Source: an uncultured Rhodospira sp. (GTDB taxonomy: Bacteria; Pseudomonadota; Alphaproteobacteria; Rhodospirillales; Rhodospirillaceae). Taken from it: 64,000 nt of DNA. The position numbers were made by a program, and so were the translations under genes. Shown here one piece after another: positions 1 through 8,242 of this stretch (positions within the stretch are counted from its first letter, which is position 1; each line of letters begins with the position of its first letter). Location: assembly GCF_937138205.1 (NCBI RefSeq), contig NZ_CAKZOT010000112.1, positions 90,268 through 154,267 of the forward strand, written 5' to 3'. The notes below the pieces were generated by a model, which searched no databases, was not told the origin of the DNA, and worked only from the letters and a program-made list of their open reading frames with translations.

Positions 1-202
1 GCGGGGTGCCAAGGCTTTATTTTCGCCGCCGCCTTGTTAGTCTCCGGCTCGTTCGAACCGCGCTGGCGGCCACGTGCTGACGCACAAGGGGCTGCCGCAC
101 AAGGGGGACGCGGTTTCGACTCCCGGGCCAGGAGGGACCGAAACACGAGGCGATGTCCGGCCTTCCGGACCGGCCCCCCCGCGCCTGACAGAGAGGTACT
201 GA
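1..202. other. Leader region upstream of phnC
   Basis: I see no gene here. A two-part inverted repeat, GTTTCG 113-118 with CGAAAC 139-144 and inner TCCC 121-124 with GGGA 134-137, could fold into one stem. A second hairpin pairs GTCCGG 155-160 with CCGGAC 165-170. The 10-mer GCACAAGGGG occurs twice (82-91 and 97-106). No match to the classical Pho box is visible, so phosphate control of the phn genes is not shown by sequence. Confidence 0.35.
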
Positions 203-1036
203 ATGCGGGTCATCGAGCTTCGAAAGGCCTTCGGGTCCGTGGTCGCCGTCAAGGGGGCCTCGTTCGACGTCCCGGGGGCCCAGATGATCGGGATCATCGG
301 CCGCTCCGGGGCCGGCAAATCCACGCTTCTGCGGATGATCAATCACCTGACGCCGGCGACCTCGGGTCAGATCCTGATCGACGACCGCGACATTCTGACG
401 CTGCGCGGCAAGGATCGCCACGCCTGGCAGCGCGACTGCGCCATGATCTTCCAGCAGTTCAATTTGGTGCCGCGCCTGGACGTGCTGACCAACGTCATGC
501 TCGGCCGTCTGAACCGCCACGGCACCGTGCGCAGCCTGCTGAAGATGTTCAGCCGCGAGGACATCGCCCGCGCCCTGCACGCCCTGGAACGCCTGGGCAT
601 CGCCGAGCAGGCCATGCAACGCGCCGAGGACCTGTCCGGCGGCCAGCAGCAGCGCGTCGCCATCGCCCGCGCCCTGTCGCAGGAACCGCGCATGATCCTG
701 GCCGACGAGCCGATCGCGTCGCTCGATCCGATGAGCGCGCAGATCGTCATGACCTCGTTGCGCCAGATTCACGAGCGCGACGGCCTGACCGTGATCTGCA
801 ACCTGCACACCCTGGACACGGCCCGCACCTATTGCGACCGCGTGATCGGAATGCGGGCCGGTGAGATCGTGTTCGACGGTCCCGCCCATGCCGTGACCAC
901 CGATGTCGCGCGCGAGATTTACGGCGCCGACGACTCGTTCGACGAAGGGGTGACCTCGACCTCGCTGAACGACCCCGCCAAAGCGTCGGACGCCGTGGCC
1001 TACCTGCGGCCCGCCGAAGCGGCGGCCGGCGCCTGA
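203..1036 (+). CDS. phnC: Phosphonate/phosphate-type ABC transporter ATP-binding protein
   Basis: ATPase subunit of a phosphonate-family ABC importer, acting on the cytoplasmic face beneath the two PhnE-type permeases. The 277-residue product has Walker [10 protein letters not shown] at 33-41, the Q-loop in IFQQFN at 82-87, the signature LSGGQQQR at 144-151 and Walker B MILADEP at 164-170. The length is usual for PhnC. GAGAGG lies just before the ATG. It opens a same-strand set phnC-phnD-phnE-phnE2. No C-P lyase genes are in the window, so the substrate (phosphonate, phosphate or phosphite) cannot be read from context. The PhoCDET transporter of Sinorhizobium meliloti has the same four-component design. 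Confidence 0.93.
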   Translation: MRVIELRKAFGSVVAVKGASFDVPGAQMIGIIGRSGAGKSTLLRMINHLTPATSGQILIDDRDILTLRGKDRHAWQRDCAMIFQQFNLVPRLDVLTNVMLGRLNRHGTVRSLLKMFSREDIARALHALERLGIAEQAMQRAEDLSGGQQQRVAIARALSQEPRMILADEPIASLDPMSAQIVMTSLRQIHERDGLTVICNLHTLDTARTYCDRVIGMRAGEIVFDGPAHAVTTDVAREIYGADDSFDEGVTSTSLNDPAKASDAVAYLRPAEAAAGA

Positions 1037-1047
1037 GTGTTCCTTTC

Positions 1048-1072
1048 GGCCCCGTGCCTCCCGCACGGGGCC
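1048..1072 (+). terminator. Stem-loop between phnC and phnD
   Basis: A perfect 10-bp stem (GGCCCCGTGC at 1048-1057 with GCACGGGGCC at 1063-1072) and a 5-base loop, followed by GTTTCTTG. It lies 12 bases after the phnC stop and 37 before the phnD start. The T tract is broken, so it probably works as a partial terminator or mRNA 3'-end protector inside the operon. That role is inference. Confidence 0.6.
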
Positions 1073-1109
1073 GTTTCTTGCCCCATCCCGAGACTTCAAG
1101 GAGGGTCCC

Positions 1110-2036
1110 GTGAATCTGTCCCTGTCCATCAAGGCCGTCGCCTGCTCCGCCGCCATCCTGGCGGCCGCCACCACCGTCGCCCAGGCTCAGGACGAGTCCA
1201 TCGACGAGTTCCGCATCGGCATCCTGGGCGGCGAGAACGCCTCCGACCGCCTGCGCTCCAACGAGTGCCTGCGCAGCAAGGTCGAGGAGCTGCTGGGCGT
1301 CGAGACCAAGCTGTTCGCCCCGGCCGACTACAATGGCGTGATCGAGGGCCTGATCGGCGGCAACCTGGACCTAGCCTGGCTGGGCGCCTCGGGTTACGCC
1401 AAGACCTACCTGGAAGACCCGAACGCGGTCGAGCCGGTGCTGGTCAAGATCAACGTCGACGGCAGTTACGGCTACCACTCCATCGGCTTCGCCCGTGCCG
1501 ACAACGGCATCACCTCGCTGGACGACATGGAAGGCAAGGTCTTCGCCTTCGGTGACCCGAACTCCACCTCCGGCTACCTGATCCCGTCCATCGAAATCCC
1601 GCAGAAGGGCTACAGCATGGAGCCGGGCGAGTACTTCGGCGACGTGGTGTTCTCCGGCGGTCACGAACAGACCATCGTCGGCGTCTACAACGGCGACTAC
1701 GATGGCGGCGTGACTTGGGCCGACGGCTTGGGCGAGTGGGAAGACGGCTTCAACAGCGGCGCCTTCCGCAAGGCCGTCGACGCCGGTCTGGTCGACATGA
1801 CCGAGCTGGTCGAGATCTGGCGCTCGAACGTCATCCCCGAAGGCCCGATCGTGCTGCGCCAGGGCCTGCCGGCCGACGTCAAGGAGAAGGTCACCGCCTT
1901 CATCGACGACCTGGTCAATATCGACGCCGAGTGCGCCTACGGCTTCATGGCCGGCGAGATCAAGGACATCGACCCGATCACGCATGAGGCGTATGTCAGC
2001 GTGATCGAGGCCCGCAAGGCCAAGATGGGCAACTAA
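1110..2036 (+). CDS. phnD: Phosphonate/phosphate ABC transporter periplasmic binding protein
   Basis: Periplasmic substrate-binding protein of the importer, 308 residues. Residues 1-26 form a signal peptide with cleavage expected after AQA (26). The mature part has the PhnD-type type 2 periplasmic binding fold, with typical motifs such as GGNLDLAWLG and the FGDPNSTSGYL segment that in PhnD proteins helps hold the oxyanion. It starts with GTG behind a strong AAGGAGGG. Both flanks carry strong stem-loops (1048-1072, 2060-2087), as is common for binding-protein genes that must be made in excess of the membrane parts. The ligand cannot be assigned from sequence. Confidence 0.93.
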   Translation: MNLSLSIKAVACSAAILAAATTVAQAQDESIDEFRIGILGGENASDRLRSNECLRSKVEELLGVETKLFAPADYNGVIEGLIGGNLDLAWLGASGYAKTYLEDPNAVEPVLVKINVDGSYGYHSIGFARADNGITSLDDMEGKVFAFGDPNSTSGYLIPSIEIPQKGYSMEPGEYFGDVVFSGGHEQTIVGVYNGDYDGGVTWADGLGEWEDGFNSGAFRKAVDAGLVDMTELVEIWRSNVIPEGPIVLRQGLPADVKEKVTAFIDDLVNIDAECAYGFMAGEIKDIDPITHEAYVSVIEARKAKMGN

Positions 2037-2059
2037 AGCCCAGCCTGTCCCGTCCTGGG

Positions 2060-2087
2060 GGGGGGCGGTCCGCCCGGACCGCCCCCC
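2060..2087 (+). terminator. Stem-loop between phnD and phnE
   Basis: A perfect 12-bp GC stem (2060-2071 with 2076-2087) around a 4-base loop, preceded by extra G residues from 2057 and followed by GGTTCCGTTTCG. There is no good U tract. It sits 24 bases after the phnD stop and probably stabilises or partly ends phnD transcripts, lowering expression of the permeases. Confidence 0.6.
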
Positions 2088-2123
2088 GGTTCCGTTTCGC
2101 CCCGACTGGCAAGTTCAACCGCC

Positions 2124-2993
2124 ATGACGTCCCTCACCTACAGTTCCGACCAACACGCCAGCATCGTGGCCCAGGAACAGCGGCGACGGCTGTATTCCTT
2201 CCTGACGATCGCGGTGGTGGCGATCATCATGGTCTCCGGCTACACCGAGGCCGAGTCCATGAATTCCGGCGGATTCATGCATGGGCTGCGCCAGTTCTTC
2301 GACTACCCGGGCGACGTGATCGAGGAAGCCTGGGCCGCCGGCTGGGCGTTCTGGGGGATCGTCTGGCGCTTCATTCCGGCCTTGATCGAGACGCTGAACA
2401 TCGCCGCCACCGCGACCATTCTTGGCGGGTTGTTCGCCACCATCTTCGCCTTTCTCAGCACCCGAAACCTGGATGTCTGGCCACCGCTGATCCCGGTGTC
2501 GCGCCGCCTGATGGACATTATGCGCGCCTTCCCCGAGTTGATCCTGGCGCTGTTCCTGATCTTCGTCCTGGGCGCCAGTTCGGTCCCGGCCATGATCGCC
2601 GTCGCCTTTCACACCGTCGGCGCGCTGGGCAAGCTGTTCAGCGAGGTCAATGAGAACATCGACCGCCGCCCGGTGGAGGGTCTTCAGGCTGTGGGCGCTG
2701 GGTGGCTACAACGTTTGAGGTTCGGCGTGCTCCCGCAGGTGCTGCCGAATTACACGAGCTATTTCCTGATGCGCTTCGAGATCAACGTGCGCGCCTCGGC
2801 CATTCTCGGCTTCGTTGGTGCCGGCGGTCTCGGTGCCGAACTGCGGCGCACCATCGGCTGGGGCAGCGGAGAGGAGACCGCCGCCCTGCTGCTGCTGCTG
2901 TTCCTGTCCATCATGATCATCGACCAGGTGTCCGGCATGGTCCGGCGTAGCCTGGTATCCGGCAACCTCCTGGCCCGCAAGGTGCTGGTATGA
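2124..2993 (+). CDS. phnE: Phosphonate-type ABC transporter permease
   Basis: Inner-membrane permease subunit of 289 residues. Membrane segments are visible near 26-40, 94-112, 135-165 and in the C-terminal part. The cytoplasmic EAA loop that docks on the ATPase is at 184-204 (EGLQAVGAGW then RFGVLP). The motif AILGFVGAGGLG is typical of PhnE. No strong Shine-Dalgarno precedes the ATG, which fits lower output than phnD. Its stop overlaps the next start by 4 bases (ATGA), so the two permeases are translationally coupled and likely form a heterodimer. Confidence 0.92.
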   Translation: MTSLTYSSDQHASIVAQEQRRRLYSFLTIAVVAIIMVSGYTEAESMNSGGFMHGLRQFFDYPGDVIEEAWAAGWAFWGIVWRFIPALIETLNIAATATILGGLFATIFAFLSTRNLDVWPPLIPVSRRLMDIMRAFPELILALFLIFVLGASSVPAMIAVAFHTVGALGKLFSEVNENIDRRPVEGLQAVGAGWLQRLRFGVLPQVLPNYTSYFLMRFEINVRASAILGFVGAGGLGAELRRTIGWGSGEETAALLLLLFLSIMIIDQVSGMVRRSLVSGNLLARKVLV

Positions 2994-4354
2994 CCGCGAC
3001 CACGACGCCCTACGACCGGGACGCGCTGCTGGACCGCCATGCCGGCGCGGTGCGCCATACCGTGCGCGGCAGTCGCGCCGCCATCGCCTGCCTGATGCTG
3101 GTTCTGGCCTATCTCATCTACGCTTGGTTCGCGTTCGACATCCCGCGCCTGATTGCCACCGCCGAGCCGCAACGGGCCGTTCTGCTGGCCACCGACTCGG
3201 TGGTCCACAAGGTTCACGTCACCAAGGGCCTACGCAACCCGGGATTCGAGGTGGCCGTCGAGGGCGAGCGCACCGCCACCTACGAAACGCCGCCACCGTG
3301 GGTCGAAGCCGATGCCAACGCCGAGCAGGTGTTCATTGATCTCGGCGACGGCTACACCGTCAGCATCGACGGCACACAGGTCACCATGACCGGGCCGGAG
3401 ACCGAGCCCATCCGGGTCACTCCCGGCGAGGACGGGGTGAGCATCGCCTACAGCGGTGACAAGCCGGACTGGGTCCGCGAGGGCTACAACGTGCAAACGG
3501 AAAGCCTCGTCAAGTTCGACGCCCGGCCGACCATCGACAAGCGGGTACAGGTGACGCGCTCCAAGATCGAGGTGCACCGGTACTTTTTCGGGTGGGAACA
3601 CTTCTTCTTTCCGTTCGACTCGGAGCTTCATGGCCGGTCCCCCGGTGACCTCGTCGACCTGGCGTTTTCCGACGAAAGGCTGGATCCCGAACAGTCGAAC
3701 CTCTCGCTGATGTTCGACACCTTCTGGCACAACAAGGAATGGCAGCATCGCGCCGTCGCCATTGCCTTGCTCGAAACCGTGCTGATGGCCGTGCTGGGCA
3801 CGTTCACGGCGGCGTTCGTCGGCCTGCCGCTGGCCTTCGCCGCCGCCCACACCTTCAACAAGGTCGGCGTCGTCCGCTTTGCCCTGCGCCGGCTGTTCGA
3901 TTTCCTGCGCGGCATCGACATGCTGATCTGGTCGCTGATCTTCATCCGCGCCTTCGGCCTGGGGCCGTTGACCGGCGCCCTGGCCATCGCCTTCACCGAC
4001 ACCGGCACGCTGGGCAAGCTGTTCTCCGAAGCGCTGGAGAACATCGACAAGAACCAGGTCGAGGGTGTCCAGGCGACCGGCGCCAACCGCTGGCAGCGCT
4101 ACCGCTTCGGCGTCATCCCCCAGATCCTGCCGGTCTTCGTCTCCCAGGGTTTGTACTATCTGGAATCCAACATGCGTTCGGCGACGGTGATCGGCGCCCT
4201 CGGTGCCGGCGGCATCGGCCTGATGCTGGTGGAGACCATGCGCACCTCGCGCGACTGGGAGAACACGCTGTACATCATCATCCTGACCATTCTGCTGGTC
4301 GTGGCCATGGATGCGGTGTCGGGCTGGCTGCGGCGGCGGCTGATCCAGGGGTGA
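2990..4354 (+). CDS. Phosphonate-type ABC transporter permease with large periplasmic insertion
   Basis: Second permease subunit (PhnE2/PhoT-like), 454 residues against about 260-290 for plain PhnE. A membrane segment lies at about 29-48. Residues about 51-245 form a hydrophilic segment that should be periplasmic. The usual permease core follows from about 255, with the EAA loop (EGVQATGANRW, RFGVIPQILP) and the AGGIGLML motif. PhoT-type permeases of rhizobial PhoCDET systems are also long. The insert has the alternating look of beta strands (EQVFIDLGDGYTVSIDG), but I cannot name its fold. It overlaps phnE by 4 bases and ends the operon. Confidence 0.85.
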   Translation: MTATTTPYDRDALLDRHAGAVRHTVRGSRAAIACLMLVLAYLIYAWFAFDIPRLIATAEPQRAVLLATDSVVHKVHVTKGLRNPGFEVAVEGERTATYETPPPWVEADANAEQVFIDLGDGYTVSIDGTQVTMTGPETEPIRVTPGEDGVSIAYSGDKPDWVREGYNVQTESLVKFDARPTIDKRVQVTRSKIEVHRYFFGWEHFFFPFDSELHGRSPGDLVDLAFSDERLDPEQSNLSLMFDTFWHNKEWQHRAVAIALLETVLMAVLGTFTAAFVGLPLAFAAAHTFNKVGVVRFALRRLFDFLRGIDMLIWSLIFIRAFGLGPLTGALAIAFTDTGTLGKLFSEALENIDKNQVEGVQATGANRWQRYRFGVIPQILPVFVSQGLYYLESNMRSATVIGALGAGGIGLMLVETMRTSRDWENTLYIIILTILLVVAMDAVSGWLRRRLIQG

Positions 4355-4407
4355 TACCAAGCGACGGAAATCGTGACACGGTTTCCAGACCATCGGCACG
4401 CGACCTT

Positions 4408-4511
4408 GGGAGATCCCTCGCGTCCTAACGGACGCTTCGGGATGACGTATGTAATTGTTTTTTAAAGAAAATCGTCATCCCGAGCGAGCGAAGCGAGCCG
4501 AGGGATCTCCC
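4408..4511. repeat. Long imperfect inverted repeat downstream of phnE2
   Basis: The left arm (4408-4447, beginning GGGAGATCCCTCGCG and ending GGGATGACG) and the right arm (4473-4511, CGTCATCCCGAG to GAGGGATCTCCC) face each other across an A/T-rich centre (4448-4472). The arm ends match perfectly while their middles differ. It lies between the convergent phnE2 and inositol-monophosphatase-family genes, so it could stop transcription from both sides. Arms of this kind (GGGATGACG with GGGATCTCCC) recall dispersed palindromic repeats in other proteobacterial genomes. Copy number cannot be judged from one window. Confidence 0.65.
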
Positions 4512-4579
4512 GCGTCGGCACCGCGCCCGGCGAATGGGGAAGAGTCATTGCTTCGGTCCGCTGGTATGAGTCCGCGCGC

Positions 4580-5368
4580 TCATCCGCGCGTCAGGATCGC
4601 CGCGAGGTCCGTCCACGTCTCTCCCGTCGACGCCAGCAGCAACTCGCCATCGCGCCTGGTCGGCGCATACGGCGTGCCGTCGATCAGCCGCCCGACGCCG
4701 CCGGCCTCCAACAGCATCAGCACCCCGGCCGCGTGATCCCACGGCATCAGCCGGGAAAAGGCGGCGAAGTGATAGCGACCGTCCAGCAGACGCAGATAGG
4801 CATGGGCCGCGCTGCCCGGGTAGTGCAGGCGCCGCACCCGCCCCTTGAGCGCCTTGCCGCGCCGGCCATAGGCACAGCCGTGCAGCGCGCCAAGGCGAAC
4901 CGGCTCTGGCCCCAGGCGGGCGGGACGGCCGTTCAGTGTGACGCCGCCACCCTGCTCGGCCGCGGCCAGGCACTCGCCCACAGGGTCCAGGATCCAGCCG
5001 GCCACGGTCTGCCCCCGGTGCACCAGGGCGACGACCAGCGCGAACGTGGGCTCACCCCGCGCGAAATTGCCGGTGCCGTCCACCGGATCGACCACCCAGA
5101 CCGGCGCGTCCCCACTCATGCGGTCGAGAACGGAGGGATCGGCGAACACTCCCTCCTCGCCCACCATCACGGACCCCGGCAACAGGTCCGGCAGCCGCTG
5201 TCCCAGCACCCGCTCGGCCTCCAGATCGGCCCGCGTCACCAGGTCCTGGGGGGAGGTTTTGGCGCGAATGTCGGCATCAGAGAGGTTGCGGAAGCGGGGC
5301 AGGACCTCGGCCGCCGCGACCTCGCGCAGGATGTCCGCCACGGCGGCAATGGAAATCGAAAGCACCAT
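4580..5368 (-). CDS. Inositol monophosphatase family protein
   Basis: Mg-dependent phosphatase of the inositol monophosphatase/FBPase superfamily, 262 residues, cytoplasmic. The metal-binding motifs are present: GEEG at 70-73, DPVDGTGNF at 94-102 and PWDHAAG near 210. The substrate (inositol phosphate, histidinol phosphate or 3'-phosphoadenosine nucleotides) cannot be chosen from these motifs. It is the last gene of the colinear minus-strand run that begins at dusB, after hflX and a small unknown gene. The ATG start gives the full N-terminal helix of the family. Confidence 0.85.
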   Translation of the reverse strand: MVLSISIAAVADILREVAAAEVLPRFRNLSDADIRAKTSPQDLVTRADLEAERVLGQRLPDLLPGSVMVGEEGVFADPSVLDRMSGDAPVWVVDPVDGTGNFARGEPTFALVVALVHRGQTVAGWILDPVGECLAAAEQGGGVTLNGRPARLGPEPVRLGALHGCAYGRRGKALKGRVRRLHYPGSAAHAYLRLLDGRYHFAAFSRLMPWDHAAGVLMLLEAGGVGRLIDGTPYAPTRRDGELLLASTGETWTDLAAILTRG

Positions 5369-5416
5369 CAGGGCTGTTTACGGCAAGGGGGGACGGGTCA
5401 CAAGCGCCGGCCGGCC

Positions 5417-5686
5417 TCACCCCTGATACAGATCCCGGTCGCGGCGGTAGGTCTCGCACAGGTCGGCCAGGCGTTGCGCCGCCGCCGGGTCGTACGCCGC
5501 CTGTTGCATCAGCAGGCGGACCGCGAACGCGGCGAAAGCGACCGCCTCGCCCTTGCCGCGCAGATCGGTCGCGGCGGCGATCTCATCCAGGTAGTCGTGG
5601 ACGAGTCCCCGCGCCATCACGTTGAGTTGGCGCTTCACCAGATGGTTCTTGCCGCGCCACCGGCGTTGCGACTCCGTGCTGGCCAT
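5417..5686 (-). CDS. Small conserved-looking protein next to hflX
   Basis: An 89-residue protein of unknown function. The N-terminal part is basic (SQRRWRGKNHLVKRQLNV) and is followed by amphipathic helices. There is no signal peptide, membrane segment or metal motif. The start and layout resemble small proteins that I recall beside hflX or in similar places in other Rhodospirillales, but I cannot name a family. It lies 65 bases after hflX and 48 before the phosphatase gene on the same strand, so co-transcription is likely. RNA or DNA binding is possible from the basic N-terminus but is only a guess. Confidence 0.65.
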   Translation of the reverse strand: MASTESQRRWRGKNHLVKRQLNVMARGLVHDYLDEIAAATDLRGKGEAVAFAAFAVRLLMQQAAYDPAAAQRLADLCETYRRDRDLYQG

Positions 5687-5751
5687 GGGTCCCCTCGCCC
5701 GCCGCCTTCGCTGCGCCCAGTCTACTAGTAGATCGCACGCGCACGCAACGC

Positions 5752-7119
5752 TCAGGGCGCCCAGGCCCCCGACGCCACCGCGTCAGAAGGCGCCGGCTCG
5801 GCCGGATCAAGGCCCAGGCGGCGTCGCAGCCGCTCGGCGTCTGGCGGGTCCAGGCGAACCCGCAGGTGAACCCCCGCCTCGTCGTCGCTGCGCGCCAACA
5901 CCTCGCCGCGCCGATGGACCCACGCGAACGTGGCACCGTCGGCGGCATCCAGGTCCACGTCCATCTCGACACGTCCGGCCGCCAGGGTCCGGTCGATGGC
6001 CGCCACCAGATCGTCCATGCCGTCGCCCGTCACCGCCGAGACCGGAACCTGCCGGTGGCGTTCGCGAAGGGACGCGGTCAGCCGCGCCCGCCCCTCGCCG
6101 CCCAGCCGGTCGATCTTGTTGTGCGCCTCGATGAGGCCCGCCTCCACGGCGGCGCCGACATCCAGTTCGCGCAACACAGCCTCGACATCGGCCTTCTGGG
6201 CCTCGCAATCGACGGCCGACACATCCCGCACGTGGACGATGACGTCCGCCTCCATCACCTCTTCCAGCGTCGCCCGGAAGGCCGCGACCAGTTCGTGCGG
6301 CAGGTCGGACACAAAGCCGACGGTGTCGGAGAGGATCACCGGCCGGCCGGACGGCAACGTCAACCCGCGCATGGTGGGATCGAGAGTCGCGAACAGCATG
6401 TCCTTCGACAGCACGTCCGCCCGGGTCAGTCGATTGAACAGGGTCGACTTGCCGGCGTTGGTGTAGCCCACCAGGGCGACAATCGGGTACGGCACCCGGC
6501 GGCGCGCGGCGCGGTGCAGTTCGCGGGTGCGAGTCACCTCCTCCAACTGCTTGCGCAGGTGGACGATGCGTTCGCCGATCAGCCGGCGGTCGATTTCGAT
6601 CTGCGACTCACCGGGGCCGCCGATGAAACCCAGGCCACCGCGCTGCCGCTCCAGGTGGGTCCAACTGCGCACCAGGCGGCTGCGTTGGTAGGACAGGTGC
6701 GCGAGTTCGACCTGCAACTGGCCTTCCCGGGTGCGCGCCCGTTCGCCGAAGATTTCCAGGATCAGCCCGGTGCGGTCGATCACCTTGCACGACCACGCAC
6801 GTTCAAGGTTGCGCTGCTGAATGGGCGACAAGTGATTGTCGATGATGGCCACCTCAATCGCCTCGGCCCGGATCAACTCCCCGAGCCGTTCGACCGCGCC
6901 ACCGCCCAAAAGGGTGCTCGGACGCGGCTTGGTGATGGGCACCACTTCCGCTGCGACCACGTCCAGGTGGATGGCGCCGGCCAGGCCGACGGCTTCCTCC
7001 AATCTGGCGCCGGGATCGCGCGTCTGACCGGCTCCGGCCGCGCCGCGCAGATGGGGATGGACGACCAAGGCCCGGGTCGGGGCCGGCGGCCCCTCGTACT
7101 CGAATGGTTTGCTAGCCAC
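5752..7119 (-). CDS. hflX: Ribosome-associated GTPase HflX
   Basis: GTPase that splits stalled or heat-damaged ribosomes. In the 455-residue product the HflX N-terminal domain comes first, including GGGAVERLGEL near 72-82. A coiled-coil linker near 135-205 carries GGLGFIGGPGESQIE. The G domain follows with G1 GYTNAGKST at 218-226, G3 DTVGF and G4 NKID. The start is GTG, 2 bases after the hfq stop and without its own clear Shine-Dalgarno, so translation is probably coupled to hfq. The hfq-hflX pair is conserved across proteobacteria. Confidence 0.95.
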   Translation of the reverse strand: MASKPFEYEGPPAPTRALVVHPHLRGAAGAGQTRDPGARLEEAVGLAGAIHLDVVAAEVVPITKPRPSTLLGGGAVERLGELIRAEAIEVAIIDNHLSPIQQRNLERAWSCKVIDRTGLILEIFGERARTREGQLQVELAHLSYQRSRLVRSWTHLERQRGGLGFIGGPGESQIEIDRRLIGERIVHLRKQLEEVTRTRELHRAARRRVPYPIVALVGYTNAGKSTLFNRLTRADVLSKDMLFATLDPTMRGLTLPSGRPVILSDTVGFVSDLPHELVAAFRATLEEVMEADVIVHVRDVSAVDCEAQKADVEAVLRELDVGAAVEAGLIEAHNKIDRLGGEGRARLTASLRERHRQVPVSAVTGDGMDDLVAAIDRTLAAGRVEMDVDLDAADGATFAWVHRRGEVLARSDDEAGVHLRVRLDPPDAERLRRRLGLDPAEPAPSDAVASGAWAP

Positions 7120-7121
7120 GG

Positions 7122-7376
7122 TCAGGCTTCGGCCCCGTCCTCGGGTTTGTTTTCGAAGAGCTGGATCTGCGTGCTGGGCATGATGGTCGAGACGGCGTGC
7201 TTGTAGACGAGTTGGGTATGCCCATCCCGCCGGAGAAGCAGGGAAAAATTGTCAAACCAAGTGACAATACCTTGCAGCTTGACCCCATTGACGAGAAACA
7301 CCGTCACCGGCGTTTTGTTTTTTCGGATATAGTTCAGGAAGACGTCCTGAACATTCTGAGATTTCTCGTTGGGCAT
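7122..7376 (-). CDS. hfq: RNA chaperone Hfq
   Basis: Hexameric Sm-like chaperone for small-RNA/mRNA pairing, 84 residues. Sm1 contains [13 protein letters not shown] and Sm2 contains [10 protein letters not shown], both typical. The short acidic C-terminal tail (NKPEDGAEA) is of the alphaproteobacterial type. AGAGGAG lies at good distance before the ATG. The gene and its upstream A/T-rich leader are clearly lower in GC than the neighbours, which fits a promoter of its own within the longer colinear run. Confidence 0.97.
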   Translation of the reverse strand: MPNEKSQNVQDVFLNYIRKNKTPVTVFLVNGVKLQGIVTWFDNFSLLLRRDGHTQLVYKHAVSTIMPSTQIQLFENKPEDGAEA

Positions 7377-7453
7377 GTCGAGGCTCCTCTTTTTCTGTTT
7401 TTTCTCTTAGGTTGTTATTATTAGCTCTTCCGCCATGCACGTCCCTGTACACC

Positions 7454-7468
7454 GAGTCGTTTCGACTC
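7454..7468 (-). promoter_or_regulatory. Small dyad in the hfq upstream region
   Basis: A perfect 6-bp dyad GAGTCG (7454-7459) and CGACTC (7463-7468) with a 3-base spacer lies about 78 bases upstream of the hfq ATG, in the 155-base gap after the HAD phosphatase gene. The minus strand between it and hfq is A-rich with a TAATAAT stretch that could be a -10 region. It may be an operator or the stem of a weak terminator. The sequence alone does not decide. Confidence 0.25.
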
Positions 7469-7531
7469 TCCATCCGCACTCGAAAGAACCGTGCCCCCCG
7501 CTCGCATTTTCCCCGGCTCAAACGCGGCGTG

Positions 7532-8242
7532 TCACGGTGCCGCCGTCCGGGTGTCGTCGAGCATGTCCAAAAGTTGGTCGCCGCGAGAAAGATGCACAAG
7601 GGGGGGATACGGGCCGAATTCGTCCGCCTCCGGCGCCCAGGGTCGGAGAAGCACCGGCGTCAGACCGCACGCATAGGCACACGCCATGTCGGTGGGCGAA
7701 TCGCCGACCAGCCAGATTTCCGGTCCGGGGCGCAGTTCGATCGGCGCGGTCCGCAGCGCCAGCTCGATCGCCTCCAGCGCCGGTTTGTCGCGGGCAGCAT
7801 CCCCTGCCCCCACCTGGGCGAAGAACAAGGATCCCCAGCCGAGCGCCTCCACCTCGCGGCGCAACAGCGCGCCGGTCTTGTTGCTCACCAGACCCATCGG
7901 CACGTTCCGCGCCGCCAATCCGCGCAGCATGGGCTCGGCGCCGTCCAGCACGGTCAGCATCTCGAGATGCACGGTCTTGAAGGCATTCAGGAACACGTCC
8001 CGCGCTTCGGTCCACCGCTCTCCGAACATCTCCGGGAACGTATCCCGCATGGAACGGCCCACACGGCGCCTGGTCTCCTCGAACGTCCACAGCGGATGGC
8101 CCATGTGCGCCATGCAGGTGTTGATCACCCGATGGATGGCGGGCCAGGAATCGATCAGGGTGTTGTCCCAGTCGAACAGGATGGCGCGCGGCGTCGGCAG
8201 CCCGGCCGGCGCGCGCCCAGGTTTGGCGCCGATGTCACTCAT
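7532..8242 (-). CDS. HAD-family phosphatase (phosphoglycolate-phosphatase-like)
   Basis: HAD-superfamily hydrolase of 236 residues. All four motifs are visible: I DWDNTLID at 24-31, II in LVSNKTG, III the lysine of RDKP and IV GDSPTDMAC. A helical cap sits between motifs I and II, as in phosphoglycolate phosphatases and related sugar-phosphate or nucleotide phosphatases. The substrate is not determined. Its ATG overlaps the stop of the upstream transaminase gene by 4 bases, so the two are translationally coupled. Confidence 0.88.
   Translation of the reverse strand: MSDIGAKPGRAPAGLPTPRAILFDWDNTLIDSWPAIHRVINTCMAHMGHPLWTFEETRRRVGRSMRDTFPEMFGERWTEARDVFLNAFKTVHLEMLTVLDGAEPMLRGLAARNVPMGLVSNKTGALLRREVEALGWGSLFFAQVGAGDAARDKPALEAIELALRTAPIELRPGPEIWLVGDSPTDMACAYACGLTPVLLRPWAPEADEFGPYPPLVHLSRGDQLLDMLDDTRTAAP

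Noticed and set aside
36..76. A possible tRNA 3' half around GTTCGAACC near position 50-58
   Set aside because: The T-stem has a mismatch, no anticodon or D arm can be placed on either strand, and no CCA-adjacent acceptor pairing exists.
113..202. A PhoB binding site in front of phnC
   Set aside because: I looked for CTGTCAT-type direct repeats with 11-base spacing and found none; the CTGACAG near 185 has no partner.
37..1174. Long minus-strand open frames opposite phnC
   Set aside because: They are antisense to a gene with all ABC ATPase motifs and show only the composition bias of GC-rich antisense frames.
4455..4736. A 93-codon plus-strand frame in the repeat region after phnE2
   Set aside because: It runs through the inverted repeat and into the 3' end of the inositol-monophosphatase-family gene, with no start signal or family resemblance.
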